A DNA stretch of 64,000 nucleotides from MWBF01 sp040772005. Lineage in GTDB: Bacteria > Chloroflexota > Anaerolineae > CG2-30-64-16. Both the position numbers and the translations under genes were made by a program. Each line of letters opens with the position of its first letter. Position 1 is the stretch's first letter. Under the pieces are notes generated by a model that was given only the letters and a program-made list of their open reading frames with translations, did not search any database and was not told the origin of the DNA. The stretch covers positions 124,001-188,000 of the forward strand of contig JAXGYZ010000003.1 of assembly GCA_040772005.1 (NCBI GenBank), written 5' to 3'. This document shows, in pieces, positions 34,427 to 42,593 of this stretch.

Positions 34427-35842
34427 TTATGCGTCGAAATACAGCGTGAACTCGTGCGGGTGCGGGCGCATCCGGATCGGGTCGACCTCGGTCTCGCGCT
34501 TGTAGGCGATGTACGTCTTGAGCATGTCCGTCGTGAAGACGTCGCCCTTGAGCAGGAACTCGTGGTCCTCTTCGAGCGCCTTCAGGACCGCATCCAGCGA
34601 GCCCGGCACCTGCTTGATGAGCTTGGCTTCCTCCGGCGGCAGGCCGTACAGGTCCTTGTCCATCGGCTCGCCCGGGTCGATGCGGTTCTGGATGCCGTCC
34701 AGCCCGGCCATCAGCAGCGCGGCGAAGGCCAGATAGGGGTTGCACGACGGGTCGGGCGCACGGAACTCCACGCGCTTCGACTTGGCGCTCTTGGACCCGA
34801 CCGGGATGCGGCAGATGGCCGACCGGTTGCGCTGCGAATAGGCCAGGTTGACGGGCGCCTCGAACCCGGGCACGAGGCGGCGATACGAGTTGGTCGTCGG
34901 CGCGACCAGCGCCAGCAGCGCGGGCGCGTGCTTCAGCAGGCCGCCGATGTAGAACTTGGCCGTATCCGAGAGCTGCGCGTAGCCCGTCTCGTCGTAGAAT
35001 GCGTTCTTGCCACCCTTCCAGATGCTCTGGTGGCAGTGCATCCCGCTGCCGTTGTCGCCGTAGAGCGGCTTGGGCATGAAGGTGGCCGTCAGCCCGTTCT
35101 GCCGCGCCACGTTCTTGACCATGTACTTGTAGACCATCACGTTATCGGCCATGTGCAGCAGCGTGTCGAAGCGCATGCCGATCTCGCCCTGCCCGCCGGA
35201 CGCGACCTCGTGGTGATGAATCTCCACCGGGATGCCCGCACTCTCGATGGCAAGCACGATGCGGCTGCGCACGTCCTGGAGGGTGTCCACGGGCGGGGTC
35301 GGGAAGTAGCCGCGCTTGGCCGCAATCTGCCCGCCGAAGTTGGGGCCGATGTCCTTGCCGCTGTTCCACCAGCCCTCGCGGCTGTCGATGTGATAGTACG
35401 CCTCGTTGGTGCTGCTGGCGTAACGCACGTCGCCGAAGATGAAGAACTCGGCCTCCGGCCCGAAGAAGACCGTGTCCCCGATGCCGGTCTGCTTCAGGTA
35501 GGTCTCGGCGCGGCGCGCGATGTAGCGCGGGTCGCGGCTGTATGGCTCGCGCGTGATGGGGTCGTAGACGTCCCCGATGATGACGAGCGTCGGCACCTGG
35601 TAGATGGGGTCGATGAACGCGGTCGTCGGGTCCAGCAGCAGGAGCATGTCCGATTCGTGGATTTCCTTGAAGCCGCGAATGGACGAACCGTCGAACGGGA
35701 CGCCGTCCTCGAAGGTGTCTTCGGAGAGGACATGCGCAGGAATCGTGAAGTGCTGCCAGACGCCGGGCAAGTCGGTAAAGCGCAGGTCGACCATCTGCAC
35801 TTGTTTCGCCATTTCCATCACGTCAGCGACTGTCTTGGACAT
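34427..35842 (-). CDS. glnA: Glutamine synthetase, type I
   Basis: 471 residues, the usual GSI length. It makes glutamine from glutamate, ammonia and ATP as a cytoplasmic dodecamer. Motifs: beta-grasp start, DGSSIRGFKEIHESDMLL, the ATP/glutamate site GPEAEFFIFGDVRY, the metal-binding HHHEV-like IHHHEVASGGQGEIG, the long KPLYGDNGSGMHCHQS loop, and NRSAICRIPVGSKSAKSKRVEFRAPDPS. Tyr in KDLYGLPPEE is the place of adenylylation in enteric GSI, so control by GlnE is possible though no glnE is here. A nitrogen-type operator lies upstream (35929-35974) and a strong terminator downstream. Confidence 0.97.
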   Translation of the reverse strand: MSKTVADVMEMAKQVQMVDLRFTDLPGVWQHFTIPAHVLSEDTFEDGVPFDGSSIRGFKEIHESDMLLLLDPTTAFIDPIYQVPTLVIIGDVYDPITREPYSRDPRYIARRAETYLKQTGIGDTVFFGPEAEFFIFGDVRYASSTNEAYYHIDSREGWWNSGKDIGPNFGGQIAAKRGYFPTPPVDTLQDVRSRIVLAIESAGIPVEIHHHEVASGGQGEIGMRFDTLLHMADNVMVYKYMVKNVARQNGLTATFMPKPLYGDNGSGMHCHQSIWKGGKNAFYDETGYAQLSDTAKFYIGGLLKHAPALLALVAPTTNSYRRLVPGFEAPVNLAYSQRNRSAICRIPVGSKSAKSKRVEFRAPDPSCNPYLAFAALLMAGLDGIQNRIDPGEPMDKDLYGLPPEEAKLIKQVPGSLDAVLKALEEDHEFLLKGDVFTTDMLKTYIAYKRETEVDPIRMRPHPHEFTLYFDA

Positions 35843-35854
35843 GGAAAAGCCCTT

Positions 35855-35893
35855 TCGGTTGAGTTACGAATTGAGAATTACGAATTGCGGGTC
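35855..35893. repeat. ATTACGAATTG-type dispersed repeat in the glnA leader
   Basis: The words TTACGAATTG and AGAATTACGAATTG stand in tandem. This short AT-rich repeat is unlike the surrounding GC-rich sequence and belongs to a class of common intergenic repeats. It lies between the glnA promoter and its start codon, so it is transcribed as leader. Confidence 0.5.
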
Positions 35894-35928
35894 GCCGTGC
35901 GAACCGGTCGCCCCAACGAATCGTTGAG

Positions 35929-35974
35929 AGTATATCCGGCACAGGTTGACGCCGTATAGTACCCGAACGGGTAG
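35929..35974 (-). promoter_or_regulatory. glnA promoter: TATACT -10 with GTACCC-N4-GGGTA palindrome 24 bases upstream
   Basis: On the minus strand TATACT (35934-35929) lies about 87 bases before the glnA ATG and has no good -35. The 16-base site at 35959-35974 (plus strand GTACCCGAACGGGTAG) matches the one at amt in both half-sites (GTACCC and GGGTA) with the same 4-base spacer. The same site lies just upstream of the divergent gene at 36040, whose possible -10 is TATGAT at 35990-35995, so it may serve both directions. Confidence 0.55.
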
Positions 35975-36039
35975 TATTTGGGGGTGTGTTATGATGCAGC
36001 GGTATTTCGCTGTCCAAGACTGACTCCAAGAGGTGACCC

Positions 36040-37224
36040 ATGCCGAAATCAACCCCCGTCATCACCGACATCCGCGTTATGACCCTGCACCGGCCTGACA
36101 TCCCGCCGTGGAACCTCGTGCGCGTGGACACGAACCTGGGCGTGTGGGGCCTGGGCGAAGCGTACTGGGGCTGGGGCCTGCGCCCGGTCATCGACCACTA
36201 CCTCAAGCCGCTGCTCGTCGGCCAGGACCCGCGCGACGTGGACCGGCTCTATACGAAGATGGGCCACCAGTGGGCGGGCGGCAACGCACTGAGCGGGCTG
36301 GTCGTGACGGCCATGAGCGGCATCGAGATTGCGCTGTGGGACCTGGCGGGTAAGCTCGCCGGGCTGCCGGTCTACCGGCTGCTGGGCGGGCAGTTTCGCG
36401 AGCGCGTGCGGCTGTATCGGACGGGGATGCCCGCAGATATCCTCGATGCCGATTCGGTGCAGGCATGGGCGGACGAAATCAAGGCGGAGGGCTGGACCGC
36501 GGTCAAGACGGTCGATGTGGAGAGCCTCGGCGCGCGGTATGACCCGGACTACCGGGAGGTCGGACACGAGCGCATGAGCCGCCACCTGACGACGCAGGAC
36601 CTCGCGCGCACGGAGCGCGGCCTGCAGAACCTGCGCCGCAGCCTCGGCGAGGACTTCGACATCGCGGTCCACTGCCACTGGGCGCTGGACCTGCCCGACG
36701 CCCTCACGCTGGCGCGGCGCATCGCGACGTACCATCCCATCTGGCTGGAGGACCCGCTGCCACCGCAGTTCTCGCCCGCGTGGGTGGAACTGGCGCGCGC
36801 GTCCGAAGTGCCCATCCTGACGGGCGAGAACCTCTACACCCGCCACGAGTTCCGGCCCTTCATCGAGGCGGGCGGGCTGCACATCGCGCACATCGACATC
36901 CCCAAGGCGGGCGGGCTGCTCGAATCCAAGCGCATCGCGGACCTGGCCGAGCTGCACTATATCCCGACCTGCGCACACAACGCGTCGAGCATCGTGGGCA
37001 TCGTGGCGAGCGCACACGCGGCCATGACGATGCGCGACTTCCGCATGATGGAGCGCGCCGGCTATGCCTGGCCGTGGTTCGAGGACCTGGTTGCGTGCGA
37101 CGGCAAGCCGCTTGTGCGCGAGGGTTATCTAACCGTGCCGGATGCGCCGGGGCTGGGCCTGCGGCTGAACGCGGACGCAGTCATCCCGCTGCTCGCGGCG
37201 GGGGAGACGTGGTGGGGGGAGTGA
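36040..37224 (+). CDS. Enolase-superfamily sugar-acid dehydratase (mandelate racemase/mannonate-galactonate dehydratase group)
   Basis: 394 residues. N-terminal capping domain to about 125, then a TIM barrel. Metal ligands are visible in order: Asp/His region VHCHWALDLPDA, Glu in WLEDPLPPQ and Glu in LTGENLYTRHEF, with the late His in IPTCAHNASSIVG. The MGHQWAGGNALSGLVVTAMSG segment is typical of the D-galactonate/mannonate-dehydratase-like subgroup. These enzymes dehydrate aldonic or aldaric acids to 2-keto-3-deoxy sugars in the cytoplasm. AGAGGTG precedes the ATG. The exact substrate cannot be read from sequence; an acid sugar from pectin or hemicellulose would fit the locus near 44-64 kb. 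Confidence 0.88.
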   Translation: MPKSTPVITDIRVMTLHRPDIPPWNLVRVDTNLGVWGLGEAYWGWGLRPVIDHYLKPLLVGQDPRDVDRLYTKMGHQWAGGNALSGLVVTAMSGIEIALWDLAGKLAGLPVYRLLGGQFRERVRLYRTGMPADILDADSVQAWADEIKAEGWTAVKTVDVESLGARYDPDYREVGHERMSRHLTTQDLARTERGLQNLRRSLGEDFDIAVHCHWALDLPDALTLARRIATYHPIWLEDPLPPQFSPAWVELARASEVPILTGENLYTRHEFRPFIEAGGLHIAHIDIPKAGGLLESKRIADLAELHYIPTCAHNASSIVGIVASAHAAMTMRDFRMMERAGYAWPWFEDLVACDGKPLVREGYLTVPDAPGLGLRLNADAVIPLLAAGETWWGE

Positions 37225-37228
37225 CGAG

Positions 37229-37307
37229 TCCTCACCCCCCGGCCCCCTCTCCTGGGCGAACGCGCCCAGGAGAGGGGGAGGCGGCTGCAGGCCGCAGGGG
37301 GTGAGGT
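37229..37307. repeat. CCTCACCCC-type hairpin repeat at a convergent junction
   Basis: Outer arms CCTCACCCCC/GGGGGTGAGG enclose a 16-bp perfect stem (CCCCCTCTCCTGGGCG, 37243-37258, against 37263-37278). It fills the 84-base gap between two genes that end facing each other, and probably works as a terminator in both directions. The same repeat type occurs at 43421-43542. Confidence 0.8.
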
Positions 37308-37308
37308 G

Positions 37309-38100
37309 TCAGCTCGACGCGCTGGCGTACCGGCGCAGGCCGATGTGGAACAGCACGGATGCGGCAACGACCAGCAATGCAGCGACGGCGACGCTCGCCG
37401 CGAGCAGGCCGGGCGTGAGGTCGCCGGAGAGCGCCTGTGCGGGGACGGTGGTCATCAGCCCGACCGGCACGACCCAGGTGAGCACCATCCGTAGCCAGCC
37501 GGGGTAGATGCCGACGGGATAGCGCGCCATTTGGAAGATGCCGTCGAACAGCCACGTGAACAGGAAGCCGGGACTCCAGAAGACGAGGCCGGCGAAGGCC
37601 AGCAGCACTGCGTAGAGCACCGCCATCCCGGCAGCCAGCGCAAGGGCGAACGCGGCCAGCCGCGCAGGTGTGACCGCCGCTGAGTTCTGCGCCAGCGCGA
37701 CGGCCAGCACGCCGAGCGCCAGCACCAGGTCCGTCAGGCTGAAGAGCCGCCAGTTGCGCGTGGACGCGAGGAACTGCGTGTCGATGGGGCGCAGAATGGT
37801 GAAGTCCAGCCGGCCGCTCCACACTTCGCCGTCCATCCCGGCCAGCGCATCCAGGCTGGGGCTGATGAACAGGTTGCGCAGCGCAGTCAGCAGGAGGTAC
37901 ACCGCCAGCAGCGCGAGCATGGAGGCGAAGTCCCACCCGTTGACCGTTTCCACCTGCCCGAACAGCACGACAATGCCGAGCACGCCGACCACGAGGTTCT
38001 GCAAAGAGTAGAGCAGGCTGATGAAGAAGTTGGCGCGATAGGCCAGCTCCTGCTGGGCAGAAGCGCGAATGAAGTAACCGACGAGCCGCAGATAGCGCAC
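37309..38100 (-). CDS. ABC-2 type exporter permease (COG3694-like)
   Basis: 263 residues from a GTG at 38100, two bases after the stop of the other permease, with TTGGGGGGTGAT just before. Six hydrophobic segments; typical family patterns are RANFFISLLYSLQNLVVGVLG, WSGRLDFTILRPIDTQFLA and FDGIFQMARYPVGIYPGWLR. It is the second permease of the exporter encoded by 37309-39893. The substrate is unknown. Confidence 0.88.
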   Translation of the reverse strand: MRYLRLVGYFIRASAQQELAYRANFFISLLYSLQNLVVGVLGIVVLFGQVETVNGWDFASMLALLAVYLLLTALRNLFISPSLDALAGMDGEVWSGRLDFTILRPIDTQFLASTRNWRLFSLTDLVLALGVLAVALAQNSAAVTPARLAAFALALAAGMAVLYAVLLAFAGLVFWSPGFLFTWLFDGIFQMARYPVGIYPGWLRMVLTWVVPVGLMTTVPAQALSGDLTPGLLAASVAVAALLVVAASVLFHIGLRRYASASS

Positions 38101-38101
38101 A

Positions 38102-38893
38102 TCACCCCCCAATCGCAGAGTAACGCTTGACCCCCCGCGCCCAGATGACCCGCGCCAGGAGCAGCGCCAGGGCGAGCCACGCGACCTGGACCGCAAAGCC
38201 GAACGCGATGGCATCCGGCGCGAGCTGCCCTGTCACGATCTCGACCGGAAAGCCGACCATGTAGCGGAACGGCAGGTAGCGCGCCGCAACCTGTAGGGCA
38301 GGTGGGAGAAGCGGAACGGGCGCGACGACTCCCGCCAGTAGAAAAATAAGTGAGTCCTGTATCGCCAGCAGCGCGCTGGCCTGTGTGACCCAGAAGGCCA
38401 GCAGCGCGATCCAGAAGCCCCAGCAGAAGCGCAGCGCCCACGCCAGCACCAGCGCCAGCAAGGCCAGAGGCACTCCGCCGGGTCCCGGATGCAGCTCGGG
38501 TTGCAGCACGACCGCCAGCACCGCCGCAACCGGCACCACAAAGGCCATATAGACCACCTTGCCCGCCAGCTCCGACGACAGCACATGGTAGAGCGCGGGC
38601 ATGGGCCGCAGCAGCCAGGTCGTGATGCCGCCGGAACGAATAACGTCGCCCACCGTCCAGTTGGTCTGCGAGTAGGTCATCTGGTTGACCAGGATCAGCA
38701 CGAGGTAATAGCCCACGAACCCGCTGCGCGTCAGCCCGCCCACCTCGCCGCTGCCCGCGGCCGTGGACCAGACGAACAGGTAGATGAGCGGCGGGATCAT
38801 CCAGCCGAACGCCAGCAGGAAGAAGAAACTGCGGTATTGCAGCCACGAAGCCCACGTGCTGCGCACAAGTGCGAGTCCGCCCCGGTGATTCAT
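38102..38893 (-). CDS. ABC-2 type exporter permease (COG4587-like)
   Basis: 263 residues with about six transmembrane helices. Family patterns are NQMTYSQTNWTVGDVIRSGG, TWLLRPMPALYHVLSSELAG and RYLPFRYMVGFPVEIVTGQL. It pairs with the permease at 37309-38100 to form the membrane channel. One base separates it from the ATPase gene. Confidence 0.88.
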   Translation of the reverse strand: MNHRGGLALVRSTWASWLQYRSFFFLLAFGWMIPPLIYLFVWSTAAGSGEVGGLTRSGFVGYYLVLILVNQMTYSQTNWTVGDVIRSGGITTWLLRPMPALYHVLSSELAGKVVYMAFVVPVAAVLAVVLQPELHPGPGGVPLALLALVLAWALRFCWGFWIALLAFWVTQASALLAIQDSLIFLLAGVVAPVPLLPPALQVAARYLPFRYMVGFPVEIVTGQLAPDAIAFGFAVQVAWLALALLLARVIWARGVKRYSAIGG

Positions 38894-38894
38894 A

Positions 38895-39893
38895 TCAGAT
38901 CACCCCCTCCTGGTACACCTGGTCGATCACGGCTTCCAGGGGCGGGTCCTCGACGGTCAGGTCGGTGACGGGCAGCGTCTGCAGCAGGTGCGCGGTGAGG
39001 CCCGGCGCTTCCGCCCGCCGCACCCGCAGCACCAGTTGTCCGTTCTCGTGCTCCATGACCTCGGCGCCCGCGGGCAGCTCGGCCAGCAAACCGTCACTGT
39101 TGCGGCCCTGGTCGAGCGTCACGCGGACCAGCTTGAACGGGGCCAGCTTCAGGGCCATCTCGCTCAGCCCGCCGTCGTACAGCAGCTTGCCCTGGTGGAT
39201 GACGATGACGCGCGGGCAGAGGGCCTCTACATCTGCCATGTAGTGGCTGGTGAGGATGACGGTGGCGCCGGAACGCCGGTTGTACTCCGCCACGAACCGG
39301 CGGAGCCGCGCCTGCATGGACACATCGAGTCCGAGCGTCGGCTCATCCAGGAACAGCACATCGGGCCGGTAGAGCAGCCCGGCCACCAGCTCGCACTTCA
39401 TCCGCTCGCCCAGGGAGAAGTTGCGGACGGGCTTGGTGAGCAGCTCGCGCATTTCGAGCAGGGTGATCAGTTCGTCGAGCGTCTGCCGGTACTCTGCGGG
39501 CGGTACGGAGTAGATTTCGGCAATCACCCGGAAGGTGTCGAGCGGCGGGATGTCCCACAGCATCTGGCTTTTGTTGCCCAGGACCATGCTGATGCGGCGG
39601 AGGTAGTCCGGCTTGCGCTCCCAGGGCGTGAAGCCGGCGACGGTCGCCGTGCCCGCGGTCGGGTGCAGCAGGCCCGCCAGCATCTTGAGCGTAGTGGTTT
39701 TGCCTGCCCCGTTCGGCCCGATGAAGCCGACCACCTCGCCCGGCCGGACGGTGAAGCTGATATCGCGGACAGCGTGGACGTCGAGGTGCTTGCGCCGGGC
39801 CAGGCTGCGCAGCGCGGCGCGCAGTCCTTCGTCCCGCTGCGGGACGCGGTACGTCTTGGTCAGGTTGGTGACGACGATGTGGGAGTCGGGCAT
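38895..39893 (-). CDS. ABC exporter ATP-binding protein
   Basis: 332 residues. Walker A GPNGAGKTTTLKMLAG (about 58-75), the signature NFSLGERMKCELVAGLLYRP (LSLGE variant without the second Gln), Walker B VLFLDEPTLGLDV and the H-loop ILTSHYMADVEAL. The N-terminal sequence with RRKHLDVHAVRDISF and the C-terminal regulatory tail fit the COG4586 group of ABC-2 ATPases that travel with DUF990-type permeases. It is the first gene of the three-gene exporter operon (ATPase, permease, permease). Confidence 0.93.
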   Translation of the reverse strand: MPDSHIVVTNLTKTYRVPQRDEGLRAALRSLARRKHLDVHAVRDISFTVRPGEVVGFIGPNGAGKTTTLKMLAGLLHPTAGTATVAGFTPWERKPDYLRRISMVLGNKSQMLWDIPPLDTFRVIAEIYSVPPAEYRQTLDELITLLEMRELLTKPVRNFSLGERMKCELVAGLLYRPDVLFLDEPTLGLDVSMQARLRRFVAEYNRRSGATVILTSHYMADVEALCPRVIVIHQGKLLYDGGLSEMALKLAPFKLVRVTLDQGRNSDGLLAELPAGAEVMEHENGQLVLRVRRAEAPGLTAHLLQTLPVTDLTVEDPPLEAVIDQVYQEGVI

Positions 39894-40002
39894 GGTTCTC
39901 CTGTGCGGACGCGCAGAAGCCCGCCGGGCGGGCGAGACAGACAGCGGATGGGTGCCTGCCAGTCAATACGCAGCACAGGCGAGCAGGTTGCGGCCCGCAA
40001 AA

Positions 40003-40048
40003 AAACGGATAAACGGACGAGCAAGGTCGCCGATCCGTTTATCCGTTT
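40003..40048. terminator. Perfect 15-bp inverted repeat between the META lipoprotein and ABC exporter genes
   Basis: Arms AAACGGATAAACGGA (40003-40017) and TCCGTTTATCCGTTT (40034-40048) with a 16-base loop. A run of seven A precedes the left arm, so read on the minus strand the stem is followed by T residues. It starts 31 bases after the lipoprotein stop and fits a terminator for it. Confidence 0.6.
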
Positions 40049-40078
40049 CTATGCACATCCGTTGCCGGTGGGTGCGAT

Positions 40079-41554
40079 CTACTGCGCGCCGATGAAGAGC
40101 ATCACGCCTGCGCCATCCTGCAGGTTGATCAGCAGGTTGTCGCCGTCGAACTGGTAGGTCGCCGCACTGTTCAGCGCCTGGACGAACTGCGTCGAGAGCG
40201 AGCCGGGCGGGCACGCCGCGCGGGTCAGTACACCGATGTTGAGCTTGAGGGCGCCATCGGTGGCGGTGTAGACGCCCCCGGCGCGGTTGCAGTCGGCCCG
40301 GCCGATCACGATGCCGTCGTCCATGAACGCGACGGTGTAGCGTTGCGGCGCGCCGACCTGCACGACCGAGCCATCGGCCAGGGTCGTTTCCTGCCACTGC
40401 CACACCTGGCCGAGCAGCGCCGCGTCCGTCGGCACGGTCACAGGTGCCGGCGCGATCGGCGGTTCTGCGGGTGTCTCGGCCGGTGCTTCAGCAACGGCTT
40501 CCGTTGCGACCGGCGCAGGCTCCGTCTCTGCGGCCGGCACAGCCTCGGCCGGCGGCTCAGCCTCCGGCTCCTCTGCGGGCGCAGCCTCGGCAGCCGTCCC
40601 CACCGCGGTCAGCACCGGGCTGCTGTCCGCCGCGGTCAGCAGCAGCCGGTCGTCTTCGATGGTATAGGCGGCGGTCTTCGCCAGCGCAGCCAGGAAGTCG
40701 GCCTCCTGGTCGAGGATGCCTTCCGGTTCCGTGCAGAACATCATCGTGGAGAAGAGCGAGTCGATGGTCAGCTTGGCGCCGTCGAGCGTGTAGGGCGCGC
40801 CGAAGCCGTTGCAGCCGGCCGTGCCGCCCATGTGCCCATCGGCCCCGAAGGTCACGGTGATAGTCGTGCCTGCCATGACGGACACCAGGCCGTCTCGGCC
40901 ATTGTTATATTCGATCACCTGCCACTCTGTGCCGGTCAACGCAGCACTGGTCTCGGCGGGTGCGGGAGCGGCCTCGGTCGGTGCTGGGGGCGCTTCAGCG
41001 ATGAATGAGAGGATGACCGCACCCTCGGCGTTCAGGATGTCGAGCTTATTGCCGGTTGTACGCTGGCTCGCCGCCTGCGTCAGGGCGGCCAGGTAAGCAT
41101 CCTCCTGCGCCATGAGCGCGTCTTCACACGCCATCGCAGTGCGCGCAGCAAGCGCGATCGTCAGGCTGTCGTCCGCCTGCGTGTAGGTCCCATTATAGAG
41201 ATTGCAGGTGGCATTGCCCGTGACCTGCCCGCTGCTGAACTCGATGTTGGCGCGCGAGTCGGGGAGCACACTCACCATCTGGCCGGTCGCGTCAGGGTAA
41301 AGCGCCAGGATCCAGAACGTGCCCTCGAGGCTGCCCGCAGCCGGCGCGGCCGCCGGACTGCTGGCGGTGGGTTCGGCTTCAGGCGCGGCCGGGACGGGTG
41401 TCGCAGGTTCGGCGGTTGCCTGTGCGGGCAGCGCAGGCTCAATCGTGGGCGCCGACGGCGCGGGTGCGGGCGTCATCGGGGCCGCGATGCAGGCGGTCAG
41501 CACGGACGCCAGCAGGCAGAGTGTTGCAAGCCGCCGCAGATGTCCGGATTTCAT
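40079..41554 (-). CDS. Lipoprotein with three META (HslJ-like) domains
   Basis: 491 residues from the ATG at 41554; a GTG one codon earlier is equally possible behind AGGAGG. A short signal peptide ends in a lipobox-like Leu-Thr-Ala-Cys, followed by an Ala/Pro/Glu-rich linker. Three META (DUF306) domains follow, each opening with a W near its start and containing a paired-Cys core: LEGTFWILALYPD with ATCNLYNGTYTQ, LTGTEWQVIEYNNG with GTAGCNGFGAPYTLDG, and GQVWQWQETTLADG with GRADCNRAGGVYTATDG. Acidic Pro/Ala linkers separate them. META proteins are envelope proteins linked to heat, salt or antibiotic stress; the molecular role is unknown. Confidence 0.85.
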   Translation of the reverse strand: MKSGHLRRLATLCLLASVLTACIAAPMTPAPAPSAPTIEPALPAQATAEPATPVPAAPEAEPTASSPAAAPAAGSLEGTFWILALYPDATGQMVSVLPDSRANIEFSSGQVTGNATCNLYNGTYTQADDSLTIALAARTAMACEDALMAQEDAYLAALTQAASQRTTGNKLDILNAEGAVILSFIAEAPPAPTEAAPAPAETSAALTGTEWQVIEYNNGRDGLVSVMAGTTITVTFGADGHMGGTAGCNGFGAPYTLDGAKLTIDSLFSTMMFCTEPEGILDQEADFLAALAKTAAYTIEDDRLLLTAADSSPVLTAVGTAAEAAPAEEPEAEPPAEAVPAAETEPAPVATEAVAEAPAETPAEPPIAPAPVTVPTDAALLGQVWQWQETTLADGSVVQVGAPQRYTVAFMDDGIVIGRADCNRAGGVYTATDGALKLNIGVLTRAACPPGSLSTQFVQALNSAATYQFDGDNLLINLQDGAGVMLFIGAQ

Positions 41555-41652
41555 CACGGTGGTCCTCCTGAAAGTGTATTGCCGGTTCCGCGTCTAGCTC
41601 TTGTAAACCCAGGTCGGGTAGCCCCGGAGCCGGTCGGCGGGGCCGCGCCTGC

Positions 41653-42060
41653 TCAGTAGCTGATCTTGCGGTCGAGCTGCTTGGCCTGGTCGATCCAGTC
41701 GGCGACCTGGGCTTCGGTCGGCAGGCGGCGCACCTTGCGCTCCTCCTGGTTGACTTCCACCATCTTCGCATAGAGGTTGGCCGGGTTGCGCCGCGCGAGC
41801 TCGGGGACGGTGTCCACCCCGGCGGCTTCGAGCAGGTCGGAGTATTCCTCGCCGATGCCCCGGATGCGGAATAGGTCGACCAGATTGACCCAGCGCAGGA
41901 TCAGGTCTCCGCTAATGCCGGTCTTCTCTGCCAGTGCGGCGCGCTCCTTGGGTGTCGCGCCCGCGGCCAGCAACGCATCCGTCGTCTTGAGGCCGGCCTC
42001 TGCCAGCTTGGCGGTGTAAACCTTACCGATTCCTTCAACGCTCATCAGGCTTGCCATCAT
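41653..42060 (-). CDS. DUF4332 domain protein (helix-hairpin-helix type)
   Basis: 135 residues. Two helix-hairpin-helix-like repeats are visible, VEGIGKVYTAKLAEAGLKTTDALL near the start and IRGIGEEYSDLLEAAGVDTVPELA near residue 65, as in the DUF4332 family, which is thought to bind nucleic acid or act as an adaptor. No signal peptide. GGAGG lies 4 bases before the ATG. Function unknown. Confidence 0.85.
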   Translation of the reverse strand: MMASLMSVEGIGKVYTAKLAEAGLKTTDALLAAGATPKERAALAEKTGISGDLILRWVNLVDLFRIRGIGEEYSDLLEAAGVDTVPELARRNPANLYAKMVEVNQEERKVRRLPTEAQVADWIDQAKQLDRKISY

Positions 42061-42155
42061 GTGCCTCCTGTAGAAAGGGGTGAAACAATTAACGCATACC
42101 TCAAGCCTTATCCTAGCACATGAATGTTACGCTGCCAATAACCGGCAATGGGTGA

Positions 42156-42327
42156 GGGCGCGTTTCATACTGGAGGCGAACGCGGCCAGCGCGCATACGC
42201 GAATGGCGCTGCGGCGCTGGGCACGGATACACGAATATCCCGCCGCGGCGCCCACGATTCGCGTATTCGTGGCGCGCCAGCGCATTCGTTTATCCGCGAT
42301 GGCCGCGCCCCCAACGTGAAACGCACC
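42156..42327. mobile_element. MITE-like element, copy B (172 bp) with 10-bp target duplication
   Basis: Same length as copy A (16859-17030) and with only two differences in the 170 bases compared. The flanking direct repeat here is CAATGGGTGA at 42146-42155 and 42328-42337, unlike the one at copy A, which shows two independent insertions. It again lies in a divergent junction (between the DUF4332 gene and the gene at 42594). Two such young copies 25 kb apart imply recent activity. Confidence 0.87.
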
Positions 42328-42362
42328 CAATGGGTGACGACTGACCAGGAATACCGACGTAG

Positions 42363-42434
42363 TGGAGTCGAGGCTTCAGCCGGTTTGGGAGTGTACGAGC
42401 GTTCACTGTGTAATCGGCTCAAGCCTCGACTCCA
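42363..42434. repeat. Inverted repeat of the GAGTCGAGGCTT family
   Basis: Perfect 14-base arms TGGAGTCGAGGCTT (42363-42376) and AAGCCTCGACTCCA (42421-42434). One-arm relatives are at 1741-1785 (inverted) and 61895-61920. It lies between the mobile element copy and the gene at 42594. Confidence 0.75.
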
Positions 42435-42593
42435 ACCTGCGGCAAGACGGCTGCGCTTCGGATTCCTGGACGCTCAACTCGATGACTTGTCGCGACGGGG
42501 ATGATGCGTTATCATCTACCGTGCCCGCCGTGGTGCAATCGAGATGTCACGGCGCGGTGTAATGCTGAATTTGCGCAGGATGGAGTCTTCCTC

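Noticed and set aside
35959..35974. NtcA binding site upstream of glnA
   Set aside because: The consensus GTA-N8-TAC with its usual context is only partly met (the site ends in TAG at glnA); the full GTACCC-N4-GGGTA match between amt and glnA is a better description.
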